Part shown: positions 1 through 9,105 of the stretch, piece by piece | How the letters are laid out: every line of letters starts with the position of its first letter | Numbering within the stretch: position 1 is the first letter of the stretch | Assembly: GCA_900541785.1 (NCBI GenBank) | Contig: UQKY01000026.1 | Location: forward strand, 1-26,527 | Direction of reading: 5' to 3' | Length of the DNA stretch: 26,527 bases | Source: an uncultured Collinsella sp. | GTDB lineage: Bacteria; Actinomycetota; Coriobacteriia; Coriobacteriales; Coriobacteriaceae | Notes under the pieces: model-generated | What the model saw: only the letters and a program-made list of their open reading frames with translations | Databases searched by the model: none | What the model was told of the DNA's origin: nothing | Position numbers and translations under genes: made by a program

Positions 1-1329
1 GAGCTGGGGCGCAGTGGCGTGACGCTTGAGCCCGCGGCCCTGCTGCGCGTGCGCTTTGGCCGCGCGATGCAGGCCGCGCGCGGTCCGGTTGCGCTTGCCC
101 GCGTGACGCACGATCGCCAGGCGCGCGAGTGCTACCCGGCTGCCGTGTGGACCGAGCTGCGGGCGCATGCCGAGGCCGCTGGCGCCGCCAAGGTTGCGTG
201 CGTGGGCGAGGGCGGTATCGTCGCCGATTTTGATCCGGCGGCCGGCGAGGGCATCGAGTGCAAGCGCGTCGCATGCGAGGCTCCTCAGCATTTGAGTGAG
301 GCGGCTGTGCCGTACCTGGTCCTGCGTCGCCGCGATGGCGAGGGCGAGAACGCACCGCTCGTGCCGCGTCTGACGTCCGCCTCGCAGATCGAGGCGTATT
401 CGACGTGCCCGCTGTGCTGGTTCGTGTCGTATCGCGTGAAGCCCCAGTCCATCGACGCGGGCTTTGGCAACATGGAGAAGGGCAACTTTGTCCACGACGT
501 GCTGGAGCACCTGCATGCTCGTCTGCCCCAGGAGGGCATGGAGCGTGTGACGCCCGAGAACCTGCCACGTGCTCAGGAGCTGCTGCGCGAGGTTTTTGAC
601 GAGACGTTGGCCGAGCACGCCGGCAAGCGAGGCACGGAGGGCCCGCTGGTGCCGCTCTCTGCGGTGGAGGAGCGCCAGGTGGCCGAGATTCTGCCGCAGC
701 TGGAGGGCGTGCTTGCCTACGAGTCCGAGGCGCTTGCCCCCTTTGCCCCGCGTTACCTGGAGTTCGCCTTCAACGAGCTCAAGGTCGAGTATGCCGGTTG
801 GCCGCTTGGCGGGCGCATCGACCGCGTGGACGTGGACGCCGAGAATCGTGCCGTGGTGATCGACTACAAGCATCGCACGGGCGTTGAGGAGTTTAAGCTC
901 GCCGACCCCACGGTGCGCGACGAGGAATCGGGCACGGCGCCCATCGACGACCCGCGGTGGCTACCGCCCCATACCCAGACGCTTATCTATGCACGGGCCA
1001 TGCGCCGGGCGCTGGATTTGGACACCCGCGCGGCGCTCTACTTTTCGACCAAGGGCGGCAAACCGGCGTTGCGCGGTGCCGCGAGCGCCGAGCTGCTCGA
1101 GGAAGAGCGCGGCGACGGTCGCATCCCGGGCCTTAAGAAAGGCTTCCCCGGCGAGGGTGGCAGCATGGACTTCGACGCTCTGCTCGATCGCGTGGAGGCC
1201 GGCATCGCCGAGCGCCTGCGCGAGCTCGAGGCAGGCAACGTTGCCGCCGTCGACCCGGCGTCGGCTCAGGCCGCGCATGCACGCTGCTCGTATAACCACG
1301 AAGGTACGTTTGTAAGGAGGGACGTGTAG
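1..1329 (+). CDS. addB: AddB-type helicase-nuclease subunit, C-terminal part (5' end outside window)
   Basis: The reading frame is open from the first base, so the start lies outside the window; the GTG at 19 is only an internal candidate. Numbering from that GTG, the visible part begins just ahead of the nuclease domain: a typical entry motif SASQIEAYSTCPLCWF near residues 119-135, then GGRIDRVDVD (catalytic Asp near 268) and VVIDYKHRTG (Asp-Tyr-Lys near 282-285). These are hallmarks of the PD-(D/E)XK RecB-family nuclease at the end of AddB. AddB pairs with AddA to unwind and resect double-strand breaks before RecA loading. The next gene is addA, three bases downstream and in the same frame, so the two form an operon. 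The usual four-cysteine Fe-S cluster around this nuclease seems incomplete: the first cysteine is present, but the C-terminal motif reads CSYNHEGTFVRRD, with only one of three expected cysteines. Confidence 0.85.
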   Translation, partial: ELGRSGVTLEPAALLRVRFGRAMQAARGPVALARVTHDRQARECYPAAVWTELRAHAEAAGAAKVACVGEGGIVADFDPAAGEGIECKRVACEAPQHLSEAAVPYLVLRRRDGEGENAPLVPRLTSASQIEAYSTCPLCWFVSYRVKPQSIDAGFGNMEKGNFVHDVLEHLHARLPQEGMERVTPENLPRAQELLREVFDETLAEHAGKRGTEGPLVPLSAVEERQVAEILPQLEGVLAYESEALAPFAPRYLEFAFNELKVEYAGWPLGGRIDRVDVDAENRAVVIDYKHRTGVEEFKLADPTVRDEESGTAPIDDPRWLPPHTQTLIYARAMRRALDLDTRAALYFSTKGGKPALRGAASAELLEEERGDGRIPGLKKGFPGEGGSMDFDALLDRVEAGIAERLRELEAGNVAAVDPASAQAAHARCSYNHEGTFVRRDV

Positions 1330-1332
1330 ACC

Positions 1333-4300
1333 ATGGATCTTTCGACCTTGATGCCGCAACAGCTGCAGATCGTCAAGACGCTCGACCGTCCGCTGTTTGT
1401 CTCGGCGGGCGCCGGCTCGGGCAAGACCTTTACCCTCACGCGCCGCATCGTCTACGCGCTCTCACCCGAATCCGGTCCGTTCGTTGAGCATCTGGACCAG
1501 GTGCTCGCCATCACCTTTACCAAGGACGCCGCGGCCGAGATTCGCGACCGCGTGCGCCGTGCGCTTATCGACGAGGGCATGGGCGAGGAGGCCCTGACCG
1601 TCGACGATGCGTGGATCTCGACCATTCACGGCATGTGCTCGCGTATCCTGCGCGCGCACTCGCTGGAGTTGGGCATCGACCCCGAGTTCACGGTGCTCAC
1701 CGATACCGACGAGCTTATGGATCAGGCTGTTGAGCATGTGCTGGGTCGCGCGACGGCACCCGATGCCGCCCCCGAGCTCGCGGCATCGCTCAAGGCCCTC
1801 TACGCCTGGTATCCCATGGCGGGCGAGGGCGGTTCCTTTGGCGCCGGTACGACCATCAGGGGTTTGGTGCGCGACCTGCTGGAGCTGTCGAGCCAGTTGC
1901 CGGGCGGTATGGACGACGTGCGCGTGGCGCGCGGCCAGGCCGATACCTCGGCTCTTGCCGACGCCTATCGCGCGGCGTTGGGTGCAAGCAAGGCGGCGAC
2001 CGAGAAGGCGCAGGTGGCACTCGACGCCATCGATGCGTTCGAGGCGAGCGGCAAGACCATGGTCGATGCGGCGCGACTCATGATGTCGTGCGCCATGCCG
2101 CGCGCGAGCAAGGCGTTCCCCAAGGAGCAGGTCGAGCTGCTCAAGGCCGAGGCCGCCGATGCGTTTATCAATATCGTGCTTGCCTGCGGTGGTCCCGCGC
2201 TCGATGCGCTGGTGGGCCTGGCCCGCTCTGTAGAGGTTGAGTACCGCGCGCTCAAGGCTGCCCAGTCCGCCCTCGATAATAACGACCTGCTCCGCATGGC
2301 ATACGAGGCCCTGCGCGATTACCCAGCCATCCGAGCGGCATACGAGGGCCGCTTTAAGATGGTCATGATCGACGAGTTCCAGGATACCGACCAGATGCAG
2401 GTCGATCTGATCCGTTACCTGACGGGTGCGGGGGAGCGCGCGCTGTGCACCGTGGGCGATGCACAGCAGTCAATCTATCGCTTCCGCGGCGCCGAGGTCG
2501 AGGTGTTCCGTCGCCAGGAGCGCAAAGTGGGATCGACGGCGGCGTCCGAGGCGACTGCCGTGGCCGACGCCCCTGCTGGCGAGCTCGTCAAGCTCGTGCG
2601 CAACTTCCGCAGCCATGACGAGGTACTGCGTTACGTGGCACGCGTCTTCGACGGCGATGACGGCGGCCTGATGCAGGGCTTTTTGGACCTTGAGGCGAGC
2701 GACGGCCGCAAGGACACGCTGGTGGCAGATGCCTCGCGTCGCCAGGCCCTCTTTGTTGCCGGCGGCAGTACGCAGGAGCGCACACAGGCCAAGGCCCGTG
2801 CGATCGCTGAGCGATTCCGCGCGCTTGCCGATGCCGGCCAGCCCCAGGGCGGCATGGTGCTGCTGCTGGGCCGCATGACCAACGCCGACGTCTACGCACA
2901 GGCCTTCCGCGACCAGGGGCTCGACTGCGTCATCGCGGGCGGCTCGGTCTTTGCGCAGGCTGCCGAGGTGCAGACGGTGCGCGCCCTGGTTTGCGCGCTC
3001 GCCAATCCGGCCGATACGGCGCAGGGCCTTATGCCGCTGCTCGCCTCGCCGATGTTTGCGCTGGGCGCCCAGGAGTTTTTGGCGCTGGCGACCAAGCTCG
3101 ATAGCGAGACGGGGGAGACCTCGCGCCGGAATATCGACGTGGGCATCATGAGTGATTCCGATGTGCCGGGTTTGCAAGACTTGCCGCTCGTAACGCGCGC
3201 CCGCGAGGTGCTGCGGTATGCGCTTCGTCGTGTGGGTCGCGATTCGTTCGCGGCGATCGCGCGCGACGTGGTCAACGCTTCGGGCTGGTTCGTGCGTCTG
3301 GCGCAGCGCGGCCCCGAGGGCAAGGCCATTGCCGCCAACGTGCTCAAGGCGCTTGATGCCGTGGCTGAGGCTGAGGCCGAGTTCGGCAACTCGCCGCGCT
3401 CCATTGCGCTGGCCTTCGACCGCTTCTTGGCGGGCAAGGAAGCCCCAGGCGCCCTCAACGAGGAGGGCGACGGCGCGGTGCGCATCATGACGGTGCACGC
3501 CTCCAAGGGTCTGGAATATCCGGTCGTGGCGGTCGCCGAGTGCTTTGGCGTGCGTAAGTCCTCGGGTGCGGCACAGATGGGTCGCGTCGAGGGCGGAGCG
3601 CAAGTCGTGGCACTGCCGGCACGCTTCGACGGCGTTAAACTCGTGGACGGCACGTTCGTAAAGGGCGACGACGTCAAAAAGCAGTTTGAGCATGCGTTTA
3701 AGGGCAAGGGCACGTCGCTGTGGCTGCCGCCGGAGCTCATGGAGGACGTCTGCGCGACGGGTTCTCCCGCCGAGGCATTCGTTCGCCTGCGCAACGACGA
3801 CCTGCAGCTTTCGCTCGAGGAGCGGGCCCGCTTGCTCTACGTTGCCATGACGCGTGCGCGCGAGCTGGTGATCTTGGCGATGGATGCCGGCGTGAGCCGT
3901 GGTAAGGTGACGGCGCCGACCTTCGACGTCGAGACCGATCTGACCTATGACGTGCTGCGCCGTATTTTGCCGACCGACGCTCTGGACATGCCGCAGCTCG
4001 ATGCCGACCGCCTGGTGTTCGACAACTCCCAGCCGGGCGACTACGAGCTTATTTCGCTCGCGGACTTTACCTTTGGCGAGCAGGCGTTTGAGGCCAACGC
4101 TTCACTGGATGCCGAGGGCAGGCTCGTTCGCGGCGATGCGGAGCCGGAGGGCGCCGGTGCAGATGCCCGCGCCGCCGTTCCCGGTCCTGCCGACCCCGAG
4201 CCCGATGCGTTTGAGCTCGTGTATCCCCAGGCGGTGGGCGTGCGAATGGGCACCTGCCCGTATCCGGTGCGCGATTCGTACAGCTACTCGTCAATTGCCG

Positions 4301-4965
4301 CGGCGCTGCATACCGAGGCCGAGGACCGTGCCGCCGAGGCGCACGTGCCCATGGACGAGGCCGGCGATGATGCGGAGTCGGATGGTTCCGAGATGACGGA
4401 TGCAGACGTGGCCGCCGTTGAGCTCGCCGGCAACCCCATGGCGCTGGGTTCGGCGTTCCATGCCGCCTGCCAGTGGCTGATCGAGATGGGTGCCGATGAG
4501 CTGCCCACCGCGCGCGCCGAAGCGCTGGCGCATCTGTGGCACCTAACGCCGGAGCAGCGCGAACGCTTCGACGTTGCCCTGGACCGCTGGCTCAAGTCGG
4601 CTGTTCGTGCCGACCTGCTCGCGTGGCCGTGCGTTCGCGCCGAGGTGCCGTTCTTTTCGCTGGGCTGCGAGGACGAGGACATCGCTCGCTACGGTGCATA
4701 TGCCGAAGGCGCCATCGATGCACTGGCCACCGACCCGGCCGATCCGTCGCGCGCGCTGGTCATCGACTACAAGACGGGCGGCACGCCGGATGAGACGCCG
4801 GAACAGCTGCAGGAGAAGCACGCCCTGCAGGCGCGCGTCTACGCCGACGTGTTGCACAAGGCGGGCGTTGAGGCCGTGACCGTCAAGTTCGTCCGCGTGG
4901 AACAGGCGAATCCAGCCATCTTCGTCGAACCCGCCGAACCCCAAGTAGTCACCTACAATCTCTAG
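1333..4965 (+). CDS. addA: AddA helicase-nuclease subunit (UvrD/Rep family, C-terminal RecB-like nuclease)
   Basis: This 1210-residue protein has the normal AddA length. Superfamily 1A helicase motifs appear in order: Walker A SAGAGSGKT (Lys31), Walker B MIDEFQDTDQMQ (Asp347-Glu348), motif III GDAQQSIYRFRG, motif V VRIMTVHASKGLEYPVV and motif VI LLYVAMTRARE near residues 836-846. The C-terminus carries the RecB-type nuclease, with a SAFHAACQW helix, an AIDAL segment near 1126 and VIDYKTG with catalytic Asp1145. It acts with AddB on broken DNA ends in the cytoplasm. The ATG is fixed by context: an in-frame stop (that of addB) lies two codons upstream, and AAGGAGG at 1314-1320 is 12 bases away. 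A hydrophilic, acidic insert around residues 935-1035 separates helicase and nuclease parts. Translation is probably coupled to addB. Confidence 0.93.
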   Translation: MDLSTLMPQQLQIVKTLDRPLFVSAGAGSGKTFTLTRRIVYALSPESGPFVEHLDQVLAITFTKDAAAEIRDRVRRALIDEGMGEEALTVDDAWISTIHGMCSRILRAHSLELGIDPEFTVLTDTDELMDQAVEHVLGRATAPDAAPELAASLKALYAWYPMAGEGGSFGAGTTIRGLVRDLLELSSQLPGGMDDVRVARGQADTSALADAYRAALGASKAATEKAQVALDAIDAFEASGKTMVDAARLMMSCAMPRASKAFPKEQVELLKAEAADAFINIVLACGGPALDALVGLARSVEVEYRALKAAQSALDNNDLLRMAYEALRDYPAIRAAYEGRFKMVMIDEFQDTDQMQVDLIRYLTGAGERALCTVGDAQQSIYRFRGAEVEVFRRQERKVGSTAASEATAVADAPAGELVKLVRNFRSHDEVLRYVARVFDGDDGGLMQGFLDLEASDGRKDTLVADASRRQALFVAGGSTQERTQAKARAIAERFRALADAGQPQGGMVLLLGRMTNADVYAQAFRDQGLDCVIAGGSVFAQAAEVQTVRALVCALANPADTAQGLMPLLASPMFALGAQEFLALATKLDSETGETSRRNIDVGIMSDSDVPGLQDLPLVTRAREVLRYALRRVGRDSFAAIARDVVNASGWFVRLAQRGPEGKAIAANVLKALDAVAEAEAEFGNSPRSIALAFDRFLAGKEAPGALNEEGDGAVRIMTVHASKGLEYPVVAVAECFGVRKSSGAAQMGRVEGGAQVVALPARFDGVKLVDGTFVKGDDVKKQFEHAFKGKGTSLWLPPELMEDVCATGSPAEAFVRLRNDDLQLSLEERARLLYVAMTRARELVILAMDAGVSRGKVTAPTFDVETDLTYDVLRRILPTDALDMPQLDADRLVFDNSQPGDYELISLADFTFGEQAFEANASLDAEGRLVRGDAEPEGAGADARAAVPGPADPEPDAFELVYPQAVGVRMGTCPYPVRDSYSYSSIAAALHTEAEDRAAEAHVPMDEAGDDAESDGSEMTDADVAAVELAGNPMALGSAFHAACQWLIEMGADELPTARAEALAHLWHLTPEQRERFDVALDRWLKSAVRADLLAWPCVRAEVPFFSLGCEDEDIARYGAYAEGAIDALATDPADPSRALVIDYKTGGTPDETPEQLQEKHALQARVYADVLHKAGVEAVTVKFVRVEQANPAIFVEPAEPQVVTYNL

Positions 4966-4977
4966 CCCTCAGATAAC

Positions 4978-5040
4978 TTGCGGTGGAATAGTTCCTGTAT
5001 TGCGGACCAGATGGCCCAAGCGGGAACTATTTCACCGCAA
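4978..5040. repeat. Imperfect 18-bp inverted repeat between addA and dnaE
   Basis: The arms at 4978-4995 and 5023-5040 are reverse complements with a single mismatch (TTGCGGTGGAATAGTTCC against GGAACTATTTCACCGCAA), separated by 27 bases. No T-run follows, so it is not a classical terminator. It could be a stable hairpin in the addA 3' untranslated region or a dispersed palindromic element. A second long inverted repeat follows dnaE, and both contain a GG-N2-CTATTT core, which hints at a shared repeat family. Confidence 0.7.
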
Positions 5041-5096
5041 CTGCAAGAGGAGCCGTGTGGGTTTGGCTAGGTTCGGGTGCTGTCCGTGCCGTGGGG

Positions 5097-5102
5097 TAAA
5101 AT
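5097..5102 (+). promoter_or_regulatory. Candidate -10 box for dnaE
   Basis: TAAAAT stands about 40 bases before the dnaE start in an otherwise GC-rich gap and matches the sigma-70-type -10 consensus at five of six positions. No convincing -35 element is visible at 16-18 bases upstream, so this is tentative. Confidence 0.3.
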
Positions 5103-5141
5103 CGTTCAGTCAGAACACGAACCCGCATCGGAGCTCATCAC

Positions 5142-8100
5142 ATGGCATTCGTCCATCTGCACAATCACACTGTTTTCTCGATGCTCGACGGCGCAACCCG
5201 TATCCAGGATATGGTCAACCGTGCCGTTGAGCTTGGCATGCCCGCCGTGGCCATTACCGACCACGGCTACATGTATGGCGTGCCCGACCTGGCGCTGGCC
5301 TGCGACGCCGTCAACCACAACACGCCCGAGTACAAAACCTGGAGCCACGACAAGGCCTTCTTGGAAAAGGACCGCCGCGACGAGCTGGTGGAGCCCGATC
5401 CCGGGGAAAACCCGCGCGAGCATGCCCAGTATGTGAAGGACATGGCCATGTGGGACGAGAAGGGCAACATCGACGAGCTCAAGCCGCCTCTGGTCATCAA
5501 GCCCATCTTTGGCTGCGAGGTCTACTTTACGCCGGACGAGACCCTTGCCCGCGACCATAAGCCCGAGCTCTACCACATGATCCTCCTGGCCAAGGACCAG
5601 GAGGGCTACGTCAACCTGATGCAGACGGTCTCCGAGGCCGCCGTGCAGGGCTTTTACTACAAGCCGCGCGTGACGCTCGACAACCTGCGCCGTCATGCCA
5701 AGGGCATGATTTGCACGAGTGCCTGTATCGCGGGCATCATCCCCAAGTACATCGACCGCGGTGACATGGAGGGCGCCATCAAGTGGGCCGAGACCTTCCG
5801 TGACACCTTCGATCCCGGCGACTTCTATATCGAGATTCAGGAACACGGCATTACCACCGATAACGGCCTGACCGACGAGCAGATGGACCGCACACTCATC
5901 GATATCGCCAAGCAGGTGGGCGTCAAGGTCATCGCCACCAACGACTTCCACTACCTGCGCCGCGAGGATGCGCCCGTGCAGGACGTCATCATGTGCATTG
6001 GCATGAACGCCAAGGTCGATGACCCCAATCGCATGCGCATGACCGGCTCGGAGTTTTACATGAAGACCGAGGAGGAGATGCGGGCGATGTTCCCGTATTG
6101 CCCCGAGGCCTGCGACAACACGCTCGAGATTGCCGACAAGTGCTACGTCGAGCTGGACTGGGATTCCATCATCCTGCCGCGCTTCCCGTTGCTCGATCCC
6201 GGCGAGACGCACGAGAGCCAGTTCCGCCGCGAGTGCGAGAAGGGCCTGCGCCAGCACTACGGCGACGACTGGGCCACGCGCGAGATCGGCGGCGTCAACA
6301 TCAAAGAGCGCTTTGAGTACGAATACAAGGTCATTTGCGACAAGGGCTTTGCCGCCTACTTCCTCATCGTTGCCGAGTACGTGCAATGGGCCAAGGACAA
6401 CGGCATCGGCGTCGGCCCCGGCCGTGGCTCGGCCGCCGGCGCTATCGTCGCCTACGCCATGAACATTACCGCGTTCGACCCGCTCGAGAACGGCCTGATG
6501 TTCGAGAGGTTCCTGTCCCCGCAGCGTACCGAGATGCCCGATATCGATATGGACTTCGACGATGAGCGGCGCCTCGAGGTCGTGGAGCACGTTCGCCAGC
6601 TCTACGGCCCCGAGAAGGTCACCCACGTCATCACCTACTCGACCATTAAGGCCAAGCAGGCCATCAACGACGCCGCGCGCGTCCTGGACTACCCGGTCTA
6701 CATGGGCCAGCGCCTGTCCAAGATGGTCTCGAGCGACCCCAAGGTCAAGCTCAAGCAGGTGCTCGACAAACAGCCCGGCAAAGAGGATCTGTTTAACCCC
6801 GACTTTGCCGAGGCCTATAAAAAGGACGACGACGCCCGCCGCATCATCGACACGGCGCTCTCGATCGAGGGCCTCACCCGTGGCGAGGGTGTGCACGCGT
6901 GTGCCGTTCTGATCTGTCGCGACCCCGTCAACGAGCACGTGCCCACCAAGCTCGACACCAAGGGCGGCGTCGAGATTACCCAGTACGAGGGCCATACCGT
7001 TGCCGACATGGGTCTGCTCAAGATGGACTTCCTGGGCCTGCGCACGCTGACGGTTATCTCCAAGGCCAAGGCAAACATCAAAAAGAACTTCGGCATCGAC
7101 ATCAAAGAGGAAGAGATCCCCTTTGATGATCCCGAGATCTTTAAGCTCATGGGCTCCGGTCACACCGCCGGCGTCTTCCAGGTCGAGTCCGCCGGCATGA
7201 CGGCCACGATCAAGAACATGAAGCCCACCGAGTACAAGCACGTCGTGGCATTGATCGCCCTGTACCGCCCGGGCCCGTTGGGCGCCGGCATGGTCTCGTC
7301 CTACATCAACCGTATGAACGGCAAGGAGCCGGCCGTCTCCTACGACGACCGTCTGGACGACATCCTGGGCGAAACCTACGGCACCATGGTCTACCAGGAG
7401 CAGGTTATGCTCATCTCCGTCGAGATGTGTGGCTTCTCCAAGGGCGAATCGGACTCGCGTATCCGTAAGCCCGTGGCTAAGAAAAAGATCAAGCTGCTCA
7501 CGTCGACGGTGCTCCACTGGGAGGATGGCTCGGACGAGACCACCTACGACCACTGGATGAACGGCGCTATCAAGAACAACTACACGCGCGAGGTCGCCCA
7601 GAAGATTTGGGACGATGTTCTCGAGTTCGCGTCCTACGCCTTCAACAAGTCGCACTCCGCCGGCTACGCCATCCTGGTTATGCAGACGGCGTGGCTCAAG
7701 GCGCACTATCCGCACGAGTACATGGCGGCCGTTCTGACGTCCTACACGGGCAAGACCGACAAGATCGTGCACTACGTCTCGGCATGCCGTCACGACGGCA
7801 TCCCCGTGCTTTCGCCAGATGTCAACGAGTCCGGCACCGAGTTCACGGCTACCAAGGAAGGCGTGCGCTTTGGTCTGGCCGGCATCCGCGGCGTGGGTAC
7901 CGGCGTGGCGCAGGCGATTATCGCCGAGCGCGAGGCGGGCGGCCCGTTTAAGACGCTGCACGACTTTGTCGAGCGCGTGGACTCGAGCCAGGCCAACCGC
8001 CGCGTGATCGAATCGCTGATCAAGGCAGGTGCCTTCGACTCCACGGGCTATCCGCGCCGCCAGATGATGCACTTTGTGGACAAGAACAACCCCGAGAACA

Positions 8101-8945
8101 TCATCGACGCCGCGATAAAGCGCCAGAAGGACCGCGCGAGTGGCCAGACCTCGTTCTTCGACATGTTTGGTGATGTTGAGGGCTCGGGCTTTGAGGTCAG
8201 CGTGCCCGATCCGGACGGCCAGGAATGGGACCGCCACCTCAAGCTGAGCCAGGAGAAGGAGGTCCTGGGCATCTATGTCTCGGACCACCCGCTGCGCCCG
8301 TTTGAGTATGCGCTCAGCAAAGCGCGCGACTTCTCGTTCTCGCAGATCGATACCGGCTACGAAGTGCAAAACCCCACGGGAGGCACCATCAACCAGGAGA
8401 TCCCCGAGGGCAAGGCACTGTGGTGGGCCGGCATGGTCTCGAGCGTGTCCAAGCGCGTGACCAAAAACGGCGACCCCATGGGCATCGTGCAGCTCGAGGA
8501 CATGGAAGGCGAGGCCACCGTCGTCGTGTTCCCCAAGACCTATAAAGAGGCCGAGGGGTACCTGTACGGCGAGGTTGATCCCGAGACCGGCGCGCAGTTG
8601 TCCGATGCGTTTGTTCGTATTAAGGGCAAACTCGAGCGCTCGGACCGCGGCGACCAGATCATCGCGCAGGAGATTGTGCCGCTGGAGCTCAACGAGGAGA
8701 ACAACAAGCCCAAGGTGTTTGAGGTCATGGTGCCCAACAGCCGCTTTAGCCAGGGCAATATGGCGCGCCTGGCCACGGTGCTCACCACTAACCCGGGCGG
8801 CGACCGCGTGGAGATCTTTATCGAGCAGGTGGACGGGCGCGTGCTGCGTGCCGAGGTGCCTGCCAAGGTCAACGCGCGCTCGATTCCGCTGCTGGCCGAG
8901 GCCAAGGCCATCGTGGGTAACCAAGGCCGCGTGACGGTTATCTAA
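5142..8945 (+). CDS. dnaE: DNA polymerase III subunit alpha
   Basis: This C-family polymerase performs leading- and lagging-strand DNA synthesis in the replisome. The start ATG follows GGAG at 5130-5133 by 8 bases. The N-terminal PHP domain opens with VHLHNHTVFSMLDG (residues 4-17) and keeps ITDHGYMYG, CTSACIAG and TNDFHYL, so its metal site appears intact. The palm carries PDIDMDFDDERR with catalytic Asp469 and Asp471, and the third catalytic Asp is in LLKMDFLGLRTL (Asp629). Fingers motifs GPGRGSAAGA and YRPGPLGAGM, FNKSHSAGYA, a helix-hairpin-helix region (FGLAGIRGVGTGVAQAI) and an OB-fold (ALWWAGMVSSVSKRVTKNGDPMG) follow. At 1267 residues it is roughly 100 longer than typical DnaE. Part of the excess is a charged insert at about residues 60-118 inside the PHP domain, before IKPIFGCEVYF. 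Confidence 0.97.
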   Translation: MAFVHLHNHTVFSMLDGATRIQDMVNRAVELGMPAVAITDHGYMYGVPDLALACDAVNHNTPEYKTWSHDKAFLEKDRRDELVEPDPGENPREHAQYVKDMAMWDEKGNIDELKPPLVIKPIFGCEVYFTPDETLARDHKPELYHMILLAKDQEGYVNLMQTVSEAAVQGFYYKPRVTLDNLRRHAKGMICTSACIAGIIPKYIDRGDMEGAIKWAETFRDTFDPGDFYIEIQEHGITTDNGLTDEQMDRTLIDIAKQVGVKVIATNDFHYLRREDAPVQDVIMCIGMNAKVDDPNRMRMTGSEFYMKTEEEMRAMFPYCPEACDNTLEIADKCYVELDWDSIILPRFPLLDPGETHESQFRRECEKGLRQHYGDDWATREIGGVNIKERFEYEYKVICDKGFAAYFLIVAEYVQWAKDNGIGVGPGRGSAAGAIVAYAMNITAFDPLENGLMFERFLSPQRTEMPDIDMDFDDERRLEVVEHVRQLYGPEKVTHVITYSTIKAKQAINDAARVLDYPVYMGQRLSKMVSSDPKVKLKQVLDKQPGKEDLFNPDFAEAYKKDDDARRIIDTALSIEGLTRGEGVHACAVLICRDPVNEHVPTKLDTKGGVEITQYEGHTVADMGLLKMDFLGLRTLTVISKAKANIKKNFGIDIKEEEIPFDDPEIFKLMGSGHTAGVFQVESAGMTATIKNMKPTEYKHVVALIALYRPGPLGAGMVSSYINRMNGKEPAVSYDDRLDDILGETYGTMVYQEQVMLISVEMCGFSKGESDSRIRKPVAKKKIKLLTSTVLHWEDGSDETTYDHWMNGAIKNNYTREVAQKIWDDVLEFASYAFNKSHSAGYAILVMQTAWLKAHYPHEYMAAVLTSYTGKTDKIVHYVSACRHDGIPVLSPDVNESGTEFTATKEGVRFGLAGIRGVGTGVAQAIIAEREAGGPFKTLHDFVERVDSSQANRRVIESLIKAGAFDSTGYPRRQMMHFVDKNNPENIIDAAIKRQKDRASGQTSFFDMFGDVEGSGFEVSVPDPDGQEWDRHLKLSQEKEVLGIYVSDHPLRPFEYALSKARDFSFSQIDTGYEVQNPTGGTINQEIPEGKALWWAGMVSSVSKRVTKNGDPMGIVQLEDMEGEATVVVFPKTYKEAEGYLYGEVDPETGAQLSDAFVRIKGKLERSDRGDQIIAQEIVPLELNEENNKPKVFEVMVPNSRFSQGNMARLATVLTTNPGGDRVEIFIEQVDGRVLRAEVPAKVNARSIPLLAEAKAIVGNQGRVTVI

Positions 8946-8958
8946 AATGATTTTGCTG

Positions 8959-9085
8959 GGGTAGCTAATTTGGGACGGGGCTATTTTAGCTACCCTTTGG
9001 CTGACGGCGGATGAGCCGGGGTCGGAATACATCTCAACCGACATATGGGGGTAGCTAAAATAGCCCCGTCCCAAATTAGCTACCC
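8959..9085. repeat. Perfect 37-bp inverted repeat with 53-base spacer, downstream of dnaE
   Basis: Arms 8959-8995 and 9049-9085 are exact reverse complements over 37 bases. They begin and end with GGGTAGCTA/TAGCTACCC, so each arm also has a small internal symmetry. The spacer contains a nested hairpin, GTCGG (9021-9025) with CCGAC (9038-9042). The left arm starts 13 bases after the dnaE stop and the right arm ends about 10 bases before the ribosome-binding site of the next gene, so the element fills the whole gap. No transposase gene or T-run is present. It may be a terminator-like or attenuating hairpin, or a miniature palindromic repeat. The sequence alone does not decide which. Confidence 0.9.
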
Positions 9086-9105
9086 TGTGTGGATTGGAGG
9101 AAGTG

